Positions 1-8,573 of a stretch of DNA of 30,680 nucleotides are shown here, piece after piece. The stretch covers positions 12,363 to 43,042 of the forward strand of contig JABSQY010000008.1 of assembly GCA_013215525.1 (NCBI GenBank). Direction: 5' to 3'. Numbering within the stretch: position 1 is the first letter of the stretch; every line of letters starts with the position of its first letter. Origin of the DNA: Nanoarchaeales archaeon (GTDB lineage Archaea; Nanobdellota; Nanobdellia; Woesearchaeales; UBA583). Both the position numbers and the translations under genes were made by a program. Under the pieces are notes generated by a model that saw only the letters and a list, made by a program, of their open reading frames with translations, was not told the DNA's origin and searched no databases.

Positions 1-48
1 GCTTTTGGCTAAAATTAGTAAAAAAGCATGCACCAAAAAAATTAATTT

Positions 49-498
49 TTATTTTTTAGGTTTCACATCTAAAAAATCACCGATGATTTCTTTAATCATA
101 CTTACTGTTTCTTCTCTGTGTTTGTCAAGTTCTGGTCTTGTTACAAAGCTCATTGGATTCCATAAATCAATATATTTTTCTAATTTTTTCACTTCATCTT
201 TAGTTGTCATTAAAGATAATTGTTTTTTTACTTTTGAATTAAATAATTTTAAATTGTCTAAATCTCCTGTTAAGTCTCGCATGTCTGTTCTTAGTGATTT
301 AATGTCTGAGTTTAATTTTTTAATTGTAGAGATTGAGTTATGATCTAACAATTCAATTTTTTCTCCAATCAAATCAATTTTAGATTCTAAATCTTTTTGT
401 CTTTGTGTTACAACTAGTATTGCTTTAGAATGTGTGTCGATTTTTGTAAACGCTTCTTTGTTTTCGTCTTTTGAATCACCAAATATTGAATTTCCCAT
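49..498 (-). CDS. Small coiled-coil protein, function unknown
   Basis: A 149-residue soluble protein without signal peptide or membrane segment. After a short polar N-terminus, residues about 25-110 form a long heptad-like helix rich in Lys, Asp, Leu and Ile. The C-terminus then holds a distinct LWNPMSFVTRPELDKH segment and a short final helix. The long coiled coil followed by a short folded end recalls archaellum accessory proteins of the FlaC/ArlC kind, but no other archaellum gene is nearby, so this is only a resemblance. The ATG at 498 is supported by a TATATAAT-like box on the minus strand about 30 nt upstream (521-530). It is divergent from the debranching-enzyme gene at 762. The reading frame is certain; the function is unknown. 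Confidence 0.75.
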   Translation of the reverse strand: MGNSIFGDSKDENKEAFTKIDTHSKAILVVTQRQKDLESKIDLIGEKIELLDHNSISTIKKLNSDIKSLRTDMRDLTGDLDNLKLFNSKVKKQLSLMTTKDEVKKLEKYIDLWNPMSFVTRPELDKHREETVSMIKEIIGDFLDVKPKK

Positions 499-520
499 TT
501 TTTTATGTATTTTGTGATTT

Positions 521-530
521 ATTATATATA
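521..530 (-). promoter_or_regulatory. TATA box for the 49-498 gene
   Basis: Alternating TATATA run about 30 nt upstream of the ATG at 498 on the minus strand, the same spacing as other promoters here. The 264-nt gap 499-761 is otherwise AT-rich with no further gene visible. Confidence 0.4.
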
Positions 531-728
531 ATTATATTAATAATAATTATACTAATAAATCTATTATAATTATAATTTACATCTTTTCTTTTTTAGTTAT
601 ACTTTTAACTTGTTAGTTATGATTTGTACTTTTATTTATTTTATTCTATTATATCTTGTTACTTTTTCTCGTGAATGTTATTTGTTTGTGTAAGTAGTAT
701 TATGGTTTGTAATTATTGAATTAATATA

Positions 729-736
729 TTTATATT
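729..736 (+). promoter_or_regulatory. TATA box for debranching-enzyme gene
   Basis: TTTATATT begins 33 nt before the ATG at 762, consistent with a leaderless or nearly leaderless transcript. There is no Shine-Dalgarno site. Confidence 0.45.
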
Positions 737-761
737 TAATTAAAATTTACATTTTATTTCT

Positions 762-2765
762 ATGTTTATTGATTATGTTTTGGGCGGAAAATATCACACT
801 TTTAAACAGGTTTCTAAAAAAGACTTGTTAAATTTGAATTTTTTGCTTACAAACTCAAAAGGAGATTTTTTAAATTTAGGAATTAGTTCAAATTCCTGTA
901 AGTATCAAGGGTTTAATGTTTGTAAAAGTTCTACTGTTGAGATATTTAAATTTATAGAGAATATTATGCCTGTAGGTGTTGATGTTGAACGCGTTATGTA
1001 TTCAGGAGATAAAATTGAGAGAACTTTTAGTTCTAGATTTACTGAGGAGTTAACATATATTGACGATAGTAGTTACGAATCAAACTCTTTAGATTCATCA
1101 AAATCTAATTCAGATAATTTTTTTTCAAAGAATAAAGTTTTAACTAAAGATAGTTTTATTGTGGGACCTACTGGTGGTTTAATTTATGAGATTAATAATT
1201 TTGAAGGAGATATTGTTTTAGATTTAGATATGAAAAAAAAGAATGATTTTAATAATAATAATCGTGATTATAAAACTACTTTTGAAAATGGAATTTGTTA
1301 TGTTGAGTTTACAAAGCAGAATGGAAAATATTCTTATAAACAATTTATGGCGATTAAAACTCAAAACTTTGCTTATGATTTAGTTGAGAAGTTTGTAACT
1401 AAACATTATGAGTTTACAAGATTACAAAAATCAGATTGGAAGTGGTCAGTTTATAGGTTAATGAATATTAAAGTTTTAAGTAATAAAAAAATATTTTTTG
1501 GTTGTGGGTTTAGTTTAGAGGAAGTTAAATCTCAAATTGAATTACTTGAAAAATATGAAACTGATTTAAAAGATATTTTAGTTGGAGAAGTTAATGATGT
1601 TTTTTCAAATGAGTTTGTGTTTGATAAACCTTTAAGTTCAAATGTTTTAACAAGTTATGATTTGTCCGTTCTTGCAACTTATAAATTTTTAAAGGTTGAT
1701 TTAGATAATAAAAATATTGGGATTGGAAGTTTTGCAGGGTTTCCTTATTTTTCAAATGTTTGGGCACGTGATGATATTTTTGGTTTGCGCGCTTTGATTA
1801 ATTTAGGCGAAATAGGGCTTGTGAAAAATAGAATTAATTATTATTTAAATTTGATTGATTCTAAAACTGGTGGGTTGCCTAATTTATTGTCGCGAACGGG
1901 AGAAAATAATTGCGATATTGTATTTTTATTATCAAAACGTATTGAAGATTTTTTATTTTATTTAATTGAGGAAGATGAATTAAATAAACTTTATTCTAAT
2001 GAGGAGTTAAAAAAGATTTATTCAACATTAAATAAAAGTTTTCATAATATTGTAAAATATAATTGGGATTTTGATAATGAGTTAATTCAAGTTAAAAATA
2101 AAAATTCTTTTCGTGATAAGTTATTTGAAAAATTTCCTTTAAATGTTCAAGTTTTATTTTTGAATTTCACATCGTCTATGTCATTTTTAGGTAAACTTAT
2201 TGGAGATGATATTAATCAAAATGAAATTAAATCTTATGAAGATTTTGAAGGTTTATTAAAAATGCAGATTCGTTCTTCTTATGTTAAAAATGGAATGTTA
2301 TTTTCTGATATTGGATGTAGCAAAATTACTTATGATATTTTTTCATCTTATTATTTTTATCCAGAATTATTTTCAAAGGAAGAGTGGGAAGAAATTTTTG
2401 ATAGGGGTTTGATTGTGTTGCGTACTGATTGGTCTGGAATTTCTAGTTTAAGTTCAGAACATAAACATTATATTGATGAACATTCTGGACACGATGGTGA
2501 AAGTCGAACGCGAGGAGATTCATTTTTTTATATGAATAATATTGCAGCGATTTGTATGAATAATTTAAATGAGAATAAGTATTCAAAGATTATATCTTCT
2601 ATCTTATTAACTTCAACTAGTGATGTGCTTGGATGTGGTACGATTGGGTTTTCTAGCGAGTTGAGTTCTAGTTATGAAAAAAGATCTGAGGGGAATTTAG
2701 CGCAATTAACATCATCAACTTCATATATTGAGATGATTGATAAGTTATTTGATAAAATTAATTAA
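762..2765 (+). CDS. Glycogen debranching enzyme / amylo-alpha-1,6-glucosidase-like
   Basis: A 667-residue cytosolic protein (no signal peptide) of the amylo-alpha-1,6-glucosidase family, an (alpha/alpha)6-barrel glycoside hydrolase that removes alpha-1,6 branch stubs from glycogen or starch. The N-terminal 280 residues are a beta-rich domain of the type that precedes the barrel in bacterial/archaeal debranching enzymes. The catalytic part shows FPYFSNVWARDD at about 329-338 (the family's aromatic/W-x-RD signature), GGLPNLLSRTGE at 370-382, and HSGHDGESRTRGD at 574-586, where the family has its acidic residues. The last 50 residues resemble the family's conserved helical end (EGNLAQLTSSTSY). 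Length is typical. Residues 105-125 are a Ser/Asn-rich low-complexity insert. DPANN archaea often keep glycogen metabolism; no other glycogen gene is in the window. I am confident of the family, less so of the exact linkage. Confidence 0.8.
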   Translation: MFIDYVLGGKYHTFKQVSKKDLLNLNFLLTNSKGDFLNLGISSNSCKYQGFNVCKSSTVEIFKFIENIMPVGVDVERVMYSGDKIERTFSSRFTEELTYIDDSSYESNSLDSSKSNSDNFFSKNKVLTKDSFIVGPTGGLIYEINNFEGDIVLDLDMKKKNDFNNNNRDYKTTFENGICYVEFTKQNGKYSYKQFMAIKTQNFAYDLVEKFVTKHYEFTRLQKSDWKWSVYRLMNIKVLSNKKIFFGCGFSLEEVKSQIELLEKYETDLKDILVGEVNDVFSNEFVFDKPLSSNVLTSYDLSVLATYKFLKVDLDNKNIGIGSFAGFPYFSNVWARDDIFGLRALINLGEIGLVKNRINYYLNLIDSKTGGLPNLLSRTGENNCDIVFLLSKRIEDFLFYLIEEDELNKLYSNEELKKIYSTLNKSFHNIVKYNWDFDNELIQVKNKNSFRDKLFEKFPLNVQVLFLNFTSSMSFLGKLIGDDINQNEIKSYEDFEGLLKMQIRSSYVKNGMLFSDIGCSKITYDIFSSYYFYPELFSKEEWEEIFDRGLIVLRTDWSGISSLSSEHKHYIDEHSGHDGESRTRGDSFFYMNNIAAICMNNLNENKYSKIISSILLTSTSDVLGCGTIGFSSELSSSYEKRSEGNLAQLTSSTSYIEMIDKLFDKIN

Positions 2766-2771
2766 TACTTC

Positions 2772-2779
2772 TTTTTTTT
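2772..2779 (+). terminator. T-tract terminator after debranching-enzyme gene
   Basis: A run of eight T immediately downstream of the stop codon at 2763-2765, without a hairpin. Archaeal RNA polymerase commonly terminates at such U tracts. Confidence 0.4.
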
Positions 2780-2827
2780 CCCCATTATTATTTTTAGTAT
2801 ATTATTCTATTTTAGATATTACATTTC

Positions 2828-2835
2828 TTTATAAA
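2828..2835 (+). promoter_or_regulatory. TATA box for 2857 gene
   Basis: Perfect TTTATAAA beginning 29 nt before the ATG at 2857, predicting a leaderless mRNA. Confidence 0.6.
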
Positions 2836-2856
2836 TATTAAATTTCATTTCAGTTT

Positions 2857-4563
2857 ATGTTAAAAAAATTAAGGAATTTTTTATTTGGTGGTGCTCTTGT
2901 TGCTGCAAGTATGTTGCCTTTGAAATCTGCTAATGCTGGAGTAATTTATGATTTTGTAGATCCAACTGGACAAGTAATTAGTTATAATGTAGGTAATATG
3001 ATTGCTAATGGGAAACAGATTCTTAAAAGTATTAGTTTGGAAAATTATTCTAGTGGAGTTTATAAATATACTGAAAATGGTAAAACCTTAGATTTAAATA
3101 TTGACATTAAATTTGATTCTAATGGTAATGTAATTTTTGATGATGATTTATATTTACAATTTATAATTGAATATTATACTAAAAAAGGATATTATACTTC
3201 TATGTCTTCTCATTTTGTTAATAATTATACTGAATCTGACATTGATTATTTATTTAATGAATCTTTATCTTCTTCAGATAATTATTTAGTGTTTATGGGC
3301 GCTTTAAAAGATAGATTTAATCATGCGACTGTAGTGGAAAAAAAGAAGGCTTTAAATAGAATTTATTCTATTTTGTATGAGAGTTATGATCAAAAAGTTG
3401 CAACGGGACACTTTTATAATATTTCTCAAGAAGCTTATTTTCAAGAATTGAAACTTCAGAATAAGGTTGGTAATTGTGGAGATATTTCTTGTGTTATGCT
3501 TGATATTGGGAAAGATGTTTTTGGTGTTACAGGACTTGTTGTGTCAATGGGTGTCCATATGTTACCAATTTTTAAATTTCCGGAAGGCGATTTATATTCT
3601 CCTGAACGAGATATTACTAAAAAATCATTTTTTGAGATTATGGAATCATTTTCATATACAAGTATTACTAACATTATTTCTAATTGTGATGATGGTTTAA
3701 TTGCTGAGGTTCAAAGTTTTATACAAAGACAATATCAGAAAACTATTATGCCTGGGAATATTACAAATATTAGAGATTTTGGTAATTTAAAACATTTTGA
3801 ATTTGGGTTGTCTGATACTGAGCTATTTTTTTTAGGGAATTCTAATAAAGATATTTATGGTTTTAAAAAAAGTTATATTAATGATTTTAAAAGTTTAGGT
3901 TTTGAAAAAGTTAGTGGGAATTTTGGAGTTACTGGATATTTTAATGTCCAGTCTGCAAAAGATGGACGTGATAAGAAAAACGTGATTGGTGTAAGCGGTT
4001 ATACTAATTTATCAAAAAATTTTACTCCATCGATGATGAAAGATTTAGATATTGTGTGTGGGAATTTTACAAAAGGTATTGTTGAGGGTGATGTATTTAA
4101 AGGATTAGGGATTGATACAGGGGCTGCTGTAACTATTGATGTGTCGAGCGAGTTGTATTGTTTATTTAAAACTAAAAAGAATTTAGTTGTTAGTTCTTCT
4201 TTTGGAATTAAACCTTATTTTACAACTCCTTCTAATCAATATTTAAAAACTTATAAGTTTTATGAATTTGGGGCATCATATCAAGTTGAAGGATATAAGT
4301 TTGAAATTTCACAAAAAAAAATCGGATTACATAAAGAAAATATTTTTTCAGCAGCTTATAATTTTAAAGATTGGAAAGTTGATGGTTCTGTAATATATAA
4401 TCAATACGGTGATGATATTGCGAGGTCTATTTTACCTAAACTTCAAAAAAAATTAACTTTAACTTATGCAGATTTAGCATCTTTATCTGTTATTAATGAA
4501 GGTTCAGAATCAAAGATTATGTTTAATCTTAAAATTCCATTTGAATTTTGGAAAAAATTTTAA
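2857..4563 (+). CDS. Secreted transglutaminase-like protein with beta-rich C-terminal half
   Basis: A 568-residue secreted protein. Residues 1-28 are a signal peptide (basic start, hydrophobic core, ANA-G cleavage). In the middle, VGNCGDISC puts a Cys at 207 in a G-N-C-G-D context, followed by a hydrophobic strand and VHMLPIF with His at 234, then an Asp-containing EGDLYSPE. This C, H, D order and spacing fits a transglutaminase-like/papain-fold core, but I see no other family-wide signature. Residues about 310-568 are alternating-polarity beta strands with many aromatic and Gly residues, ending in FEFWKKF. That looks like a beta-barrel or beta-sandwich and is puzzling in an archaeon without an outer membrane. 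It is probably monocistronic, since a 97-nt gap with a hairpin follows. The secretion call is strong; the enzymatic call is tentative. Confidence 0.6.
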   Translation: MLKKLRNFLFGGALVAASMLPLKSANAGVIYDFVDPTGQVISYNVGNMIANGKQILKSISLENYSSGVYKYTENGKTLDLNIDIKFDSNGNVIFDDDLYLQFIIEYYTKKGYYTSMSSHFVNNYTESDIDYLFNESLSSSDNYLVFMGALKDRFNHATVVEKKKALNRIYSILYESYDQKVATGHFYNISQEAYFQELKLQNKVGNCGDISCVMLDIGKDVFGVTGLVVSMGVHMLPIFKFPEGDLYSPERDITKKSFFEIMESFSYTSITNIISNCDDGLIAEVQSFIQRQYQKTIMPGNITNIRDFGNLKHFEFGLSDTELFFLGNSNKDIYGFKKSYINDFKSLGFEKVSGNFGVTGYFNVQSAKDGRDKKNVIGVSGYTNLSKNFTPSMMKDLDIVCGNFTKGIVEGDVFKGLGIDTGAAVTIDVSSELYCLFKTKKNLVVSSSFGIKPYFTTPSNQYLKTYKFYEFGASYQVEGYKFEISQKKIGLHKENIFSAAYNFKDWKVDGSVIYNQYGDDIARSILPKLQKKLTLTYADLASLSVINEGSESKIMFNLKIPFEFWKKF

Positions 4564-4581
4564 CTTGATTTTTGTTTTTGA

Positions 4582-4600
4582 GTGAATGAATTTAATTCAC
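4582..4600 (+). terminator. Hairpin between 2857 and 4661 genes
   Basis: GTGAAT, a 7-nt spacer, then ATTCAC form a perfect 6-bp stem just after the stop of the preceding gene. It may be a terminator or RNA 3' end; there is no T tract directly after it. Confidence 0.3.
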
Positions 4601-4627
4601 ACCTTTGTCCAACAATTAATAGTAACG

Positions 4628-4635
4628 TTTTTAAA
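4628..4635 (+). promoter_or_regulatory. TATA-like box for adhesin operon
   Basis: TTTTTAAA begins 33 nt before the ATG at 4661, the best promoter candidate for the 4661-6804 gene pair. Confidence 0.4.
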
Positions 4636-4660
4636 CCAATTTAGTTATTTATATTAATAT

Positions 4661-6802
4661 ATGAAACAAATTATTATATTTTTTACAATTTTATTAACTT
4701 TTTTAAGTTTAGGATACGCTGTTCAGGATTTAATTCCTTTACAAGGGAGTGCTTATAATATTGATGGGAGTCCTGTTGAGGGTGGAGATATTCAAGTATT
4801 TATTTATGATGCGCCAGTTGATGGGAATTTAATTTATGATTCAGGTGTTGATTTTGATAATAAAATTAATAGTGGACAATATGATATTTTACTTGGTTCT
4901 AGTTCTGTTGATTTAATTTTAGAATTTGGAGAAATTTATTATATTGATATTTCTATTAATACAGATGATATTGATTTTGATGGAAATGAAAGACAAATGT
5001 TTCAGTCAACTGTTGGTGATATTAAAAAATTATCTTCTAGTAATATTGCTAGTGGTGAAAATAGTTTTGCTGGTGGTATTTACTCTAATGCTTCAGGTCA
5101 AATGTCTTTTGCAATTGGGGAAGATTCAAAAGCATCAGGTATTGATTCTTTTGTTGGTGGTAAAGGTTCAGAAGCATCAGGATTATACTCATTTGCTTTT
5201 GGAACAAATGTGCTTGCATCAGGCCAAAGTAGTGTTGCCTTTGGTGAAAATACTATCTCAAGTGGTCAAAACTCGTTTGCAATAGGAGAAAATACGTATT
5301 CTTCAGGATGGAATTCATTTGCGGGAGGATTTAATTCTAATGCTACTGACGATTTCACTTTGGCATTTGGGAATTTTGCAGTTGCTTCAAATTACAGTTC
5401 AATTGCTTTAGGAATTAATTCAGTTGCATCAGGAAAAACATCATTTAGTTTTGGTTATGGAAATAAAGCATTAGGGGAAAGTTCATCTGCTTTTGGTGTT
5501 GGGACTACTGCTGATGGTTTAGAATCAATTTCGATTGGGTTTGCCTCAATTTCTTCAGGATATAATTCAATCGCAATTGGTAGAGATATTAATGTGACTG
5601 GAGATTATTCAATTGGCATAGGTTTAAAACAATTAGCAACTAAAAGTTTAGTTTCACAAGATAACACATTCGCAATACTTGGAGGTAATTCAGGTTTTGG
5701 AACTGCTACTCCACAACACACACTTGAAGTTAGTGGGACTGTTTTATTTGAAAATTTAAAAACTAATGATTATCCTTTAATTGTAAATACTAACTCTGCG
5801 AGTGAAGGTATATTAGTTTCGAGCATTTATGATTCTGAACAATACGTAAAACTAAACTCTGGATTTATTAATATTAAAGCAACTAGTACTGGTTCAGGAG
5901 TTGATAATTTTATTTCATTTGAAAATCAAGATCACGAGTGGTCAATAGGACTTTCAAGGTCTCAGGGTATGGGAAGTACTGATGAGAATAGATTTTATAT
6001 TGGTGAATTTGTTGATAGTTTATATGTAAATAGATTTGTAATTCAAGATACTACTGGTAATGTTGGGTTTGGTGTTGATAATCCGCAAAGAACTGTACAC
6101 ATTAAAGATGTTATGAGGCTTGAACCAATTAGTGCTGCGCCAGAAAATGCACAGTTAGGGGATTTATATGTTAATGATTTATCAAAAGAGATTTGTTTTT
6201 TTAATGGGAATTTTTGGGAAGGTTTAACTGGTAATGTTTGCGAGATAGTGTTAATTGATGAAGGTGACATTGTTGGAGATAGTATTAGTTTAGGAGAATA
6301 TGAAGGTGCTTTAGTTGGAGATTACTTAATTGAATTTTTAGGATTTGGTGAGGATTCAGATGGTTTAATGTATGCAATTATTGGTTCAGAACAACAAATA
6401 AGTAAAGGAAATAATAGAATTGTAAATTATTATGAGGGAGAAGTTTCATTTCTTGGAAAATATACTGTGACTATCTCTGAGATGTTAGATTCTTCAAGGT
6501 CTTCAATTAAAGGATATATGACTATGGATTTTTTAGAGAGTGGTGAAGGGAATTCTCAAGATGGACATACTTTAACTTTAGAGGAAGGGACTGATGATAG
6601 TTTTCAACTTAGTGGAGTTGAAAAAATAATTAATGTTCTGGCAGTTTATTCTGATTCAGTTTTATTGGATATTGATGGGTATACTAGAACAATAGATATT
6701 GGTAATAGTGAGTCTTTTAATGGTGATGTTTGGACTTTGGATAACATTAGTTATGGGATTGGTAAAAATGCTATACCTTTTGTTACAATAACTTTAGAAT
6801 AA
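4661..6802 (+). CDS. Secreted adhesin with YadA-like head repeats
   Basis: A 713-residue exported surface protein. Residues 1-20 are a signal peptide (…LSLGYA-VQ). Residues 21-130 form a beta-rich N-terminal domain beginning LIPLQGSAYNIDGSPVEGG. Residues 133-328 are 14 uninterrupted 14-residue repeats with the (A/S)xAxG…ASG pattern of trimeric autotransporter adhesin heads (YadA head/Hep_Hag), expected to form a trimeric left-handed beta-roll. Next come GFGTATPQHTLEVSG and later GFGVDNPQRTVHI, the motifs found near the C-terminal part of phage tail fibres, with GDLYVND…NGNFWEGL. The last 180 residues contain two SVLLDIDGYTRTIDIG-like beta modules resembling small S-layer-associated domains. 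There is no beta-barrel translocator or TM anchor, unlike bacterial YadA. It ends one base before the next gene, which encodes a membrane-anchored protein and may hold it. Confidence 0.8.
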   Translation: MKQIIIFFTILLTFLSLGYAVQDLIPLQGSAYNIDGSPVEGGDIQVFIYDAPVDGNLIYDSGVDFDNKINSGQYDILLGSSSVDLILEFGEIYYIDISINTDDIDFDGNERQMFQSTVGDIKKLSSSNIASGENSFAGGIYSNASGQMSFAIGEDSKASGIDSFVGGKGSEASGLYSFAFGTNVLASGQSSVAFGENTISSGQNSFAIGENTYSSGWNSFAGGFNSNATDDFTLAFGNFAVASNYSSIALGINSVASGKTSFSFGYGNKALGESSSAFGVGTTADGLESISIGFASISSGYNSIAIGRDINVTGDYSIGIGLKQLATKSLVSQDNTFAILGGNSGFGTATPQHTLEVSGTVLFENLKTNDYPLIVNTNSASEGILVSSIYDSEQYVKLNSGFINIKATSTGSGVDNFISFENQDHEWSIGLSRSQGMGSTDENRFYIGEFVDSLYVNRFVIQDTTGNVGFGVDNPQRTVHIKDVMRLEPISAAPENAQLGDLYVNDLSKEICFFNGNFWEGLTGNVCEIVLIDEGDIVGDSISLGEYEGALVGDYLIEFLGFGEDSDGLMYAIIGSEQQISKGNNRIVNYYEGEVSFLGKYTVTISEMLDSSRSSIKGYMTMDFLESGEGNSQDGHTLTLEEGTDDSFQLSGVEKIINVLAVYSDSVLLDIDGYTRTIDIGNSESFNGDVWTLDNISYGIGKNAIPFVTITLE
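5057..5644 (+). repeat. 14 x 42-bp coding repeats (YadA-head beta-roll)
   Basis: Fourteen in-register 14-residue units (residues 133-328 of the adhesin) with no insertion or deletion. Position 4/6 is small or hydrophobic, followed by Gly, and most units end in ASG or SSG. The DNA copies have diverged, so this is an old protein repeat and not a recent tandem expansion. Confidence 0.8.
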
Positions 6803-6803
6803 A

Positions 6804-8525
6804 ATGAATTTAAATAAATTAAATCAAATTATATTTTTATTTATATTTTTGATTTCATCAGCTTTCGCATTTAGTGGAACTTCAGATAATTATCAAACAA
6901 CTTCAAACATTGGAGCGATTGGTGGTTCTCCTAGTTTATCTAGTTTGATGATTATTGGGACTGGAAATTCTGATAACTATTTTATGAAATTGGGAGCAGA
7001 TTATTATAATGTTTCAGAGTTAGTTTTAAAACCTGAGTTAAATATTATTTATCCAATTCATAACTCTGTTGTTGATATTTCAAAAAGAGGAATTAATTTT
7101 AATGCAAGTTTTACAAAAAATATTCGTAAAGTAATTTATACAAATTATAATAAAAAAATTAGTTTAACTAATTTGATTGATAGGAGTTCAAAGTTAAATA
7201 CTATTGATACAATTATTCCAATTCATTATGGTTTAAATATTTTAGAGTTTACATTTATTGATAATTATGGAATTTCAAATACTAAAACTTTAATTGTTAA
7301 TACTAACTTAAGTTTTAATAGTTTAGATGATGATGTTGATGGTGATGGAGTTAATGATAGTTTAGATAATGTGTTTGGTGGTATCGATAATATTTATACG
7401 AATGTGATTAATTTTACTTTAGAGATTAATGATTCAGAAGATTTAAATAAAACTTTTAATAATAAAACTGATGTTACTTTTTCACGTAATAATAAGTCTA
7501 TTGTAAAGTTTAAAAATGATTTTTCAGTTAGAGATTTAGATTTAACTTCTTTAGTTATCAAGGATGATTATGTTGAAAACAATTCTAAGGTTTTAATTTC
7601 AGGTTTAGATATTGGAACAGATACTAAAACAATTTTTATTGAATTGTTAGGAGATACTACTAAGTATAATTCATTATGTATTAAAGATGCAGAGATTGAT
7701 GACTTTGAAGATATTAGTAGTATGTGTGCGGACTCAGATGAGACCTATATTAACGTGATTCCTTCAGTTGTTGGAGATTATACTGTATCGTATACGGACT
7801 CTTCAAATACTACTGTACAAATTGATGGGTTAAGTCATAGTGGAATTTCACAAACGTGTACTGAGAGTTGGAGTTATACTACTTGGAGTTCTTGTTCTGG
7901 TTCAATTCAAACACGTGTTGCAACAGATGCAAACTCTTGTGGTAGCGTAAATACTCAAGAAATTATATCACAAAGTTGTACTAGTTCATCAGGTTCTGGG
8001 AGTAGTGGAAGTTCTGGAAGTTCAGGTAGCGATGGTAATGATTATACTCCTGTTGATGATGAAGTTGAAGAAGAAATTGAGGATGATATTACTGAGGATG
8101 TTGTAGTTACAAAATCAGTTTCAACTTCAGAGAGTTCTAATACAAATATGGGTCTTTCAAATTCAGAGGGTATGATTGTTTCAGATTTATCTAATGATTT
8201 ACAAAATGAACTTGCTGATGATTTAGTTAATGTGTCGTCTTCAAATATTGAAAATTCAGAGGTTGATTTAACTGACATAAGTATTGATTTAAAATATTAT
8301 GTGATTGGATTTGTTTTATTATTAGTTATCTTATTTGGTGTTGCTATGGTGAAAATTAAAGTTAAGAAATCAAAAAGAAAAAATAGGTTTTATGTTAATA
8401 CTCAAAACTATGTTCGAATGTATAAATCACAATTTACAAAGGAACAAATTGTTGATGAATTACGTAAGTTTAATTATCCTGAAGAGATTATTCAAAAAGT
8501 AATTACAGAAGAATATTCTTTTTAA
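6804..8525 (+). CDS. Membrane-anchored surface protein with TSP3- and TSP1-like segments
   Basis: A 573-residue type I membrane protein. Residues 1-22 are a signal peptide (…SSAFAFSG). Residues 30-170 are beta-rich. DDDVDGDGVNDSLDN at 175-189 is a thrombospondin type 3-like calcium loop. C352-C392 enclose WSYTTWSSCSG, a short thrombospondin type 1-like module. A Ser/Gly linker (about 393-415) and an acidic stretch follow. Residues about 498-520 are a TM helix followed by a very basic stop-transfer segment (KIKVKKSKRKN). The cytosolic tail ends in FTKEQIVDELRKFNYPEEI, a compact helical element. It starts one base after the adhesin stop, so both are translated from one mRNA. I infer that it displays or anchors the adhesin. 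Family-level identity is not recognised; the segment calls are good. Confidence 0.75.
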   Translation: MNLNKLNQIIFLFIFLISSAFAFSGTSDNYQTTSNIGAIGGSPSLSSLMIIGTGNSDNYFMKLGADYYNVSELVLKPELNIIYPIHNSVVDISKRGINFNASFTKNIRKVIYTNYNKKISLTNLIDRSSKLNTIDTIIPIHYGLNILEFTFIDNYGISNTKTLIVNTNLSFNSLDDDVDGDGVNDSLDNVFGGIDNIYTNVINFTLEINDSEDLNKTFNNKTDVTFSRNNKSIVKFKNDFSVRDLDLTSLVIKDDYVENNSKVLISGLDIGTDTKTIFIELLGDTTKYNSLCIKDAEIDDFEDISSMCADSDETYINVIPSVVGDYTVSYTDSSNTTVQIDGLSHSGISQTCTESWSYTTWSSCSGSIQTRVATDANSCGSVNTQEIISQSCTSSSGSGSSGSSGSSGSDGNDYTPVDDEVEEEIEDDITEDVVVTKSVSTSESSNTNMGLSNSEGMIVSDLSNDLQNELADDLVNVSSSNIENSEVDLTDISIDLKYYVIGFVLLLVILFGVAMVKIKVKKSKRKNRFYVNTQNYVRMYKSQFTKEQIVDELRKFNYPEEIIQKVITEEYSF

Positions 8526-8573
8526 TTTTTCATTTTTATTGATTTTTATTTTAAATATTGATATTTTATTATG
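8526..8573. terminator. T/A-rich gap between convergent genes
   Basis: 48 nt of T-rich sequence between the 6804-8525 gene and the opposing metallopeptidase gene. It probably serves as a T-tract terminator for the plus-strand operon; no stem is evident. Confidence 0.3.

Noticed and set aside
49..498. Archaellum protein FlaC/ArlC
   Set aside because: Only a general coiled-coil resemblance; no archaellin, ArlI or ArlJ gene is nearby.
5057..5644. CRISPR array or recent tandem duplication in the 42-bp periodicity
   Set aside because: The periodicity is at protein level; DNA units have diverged and there are no spacer-repeat units.
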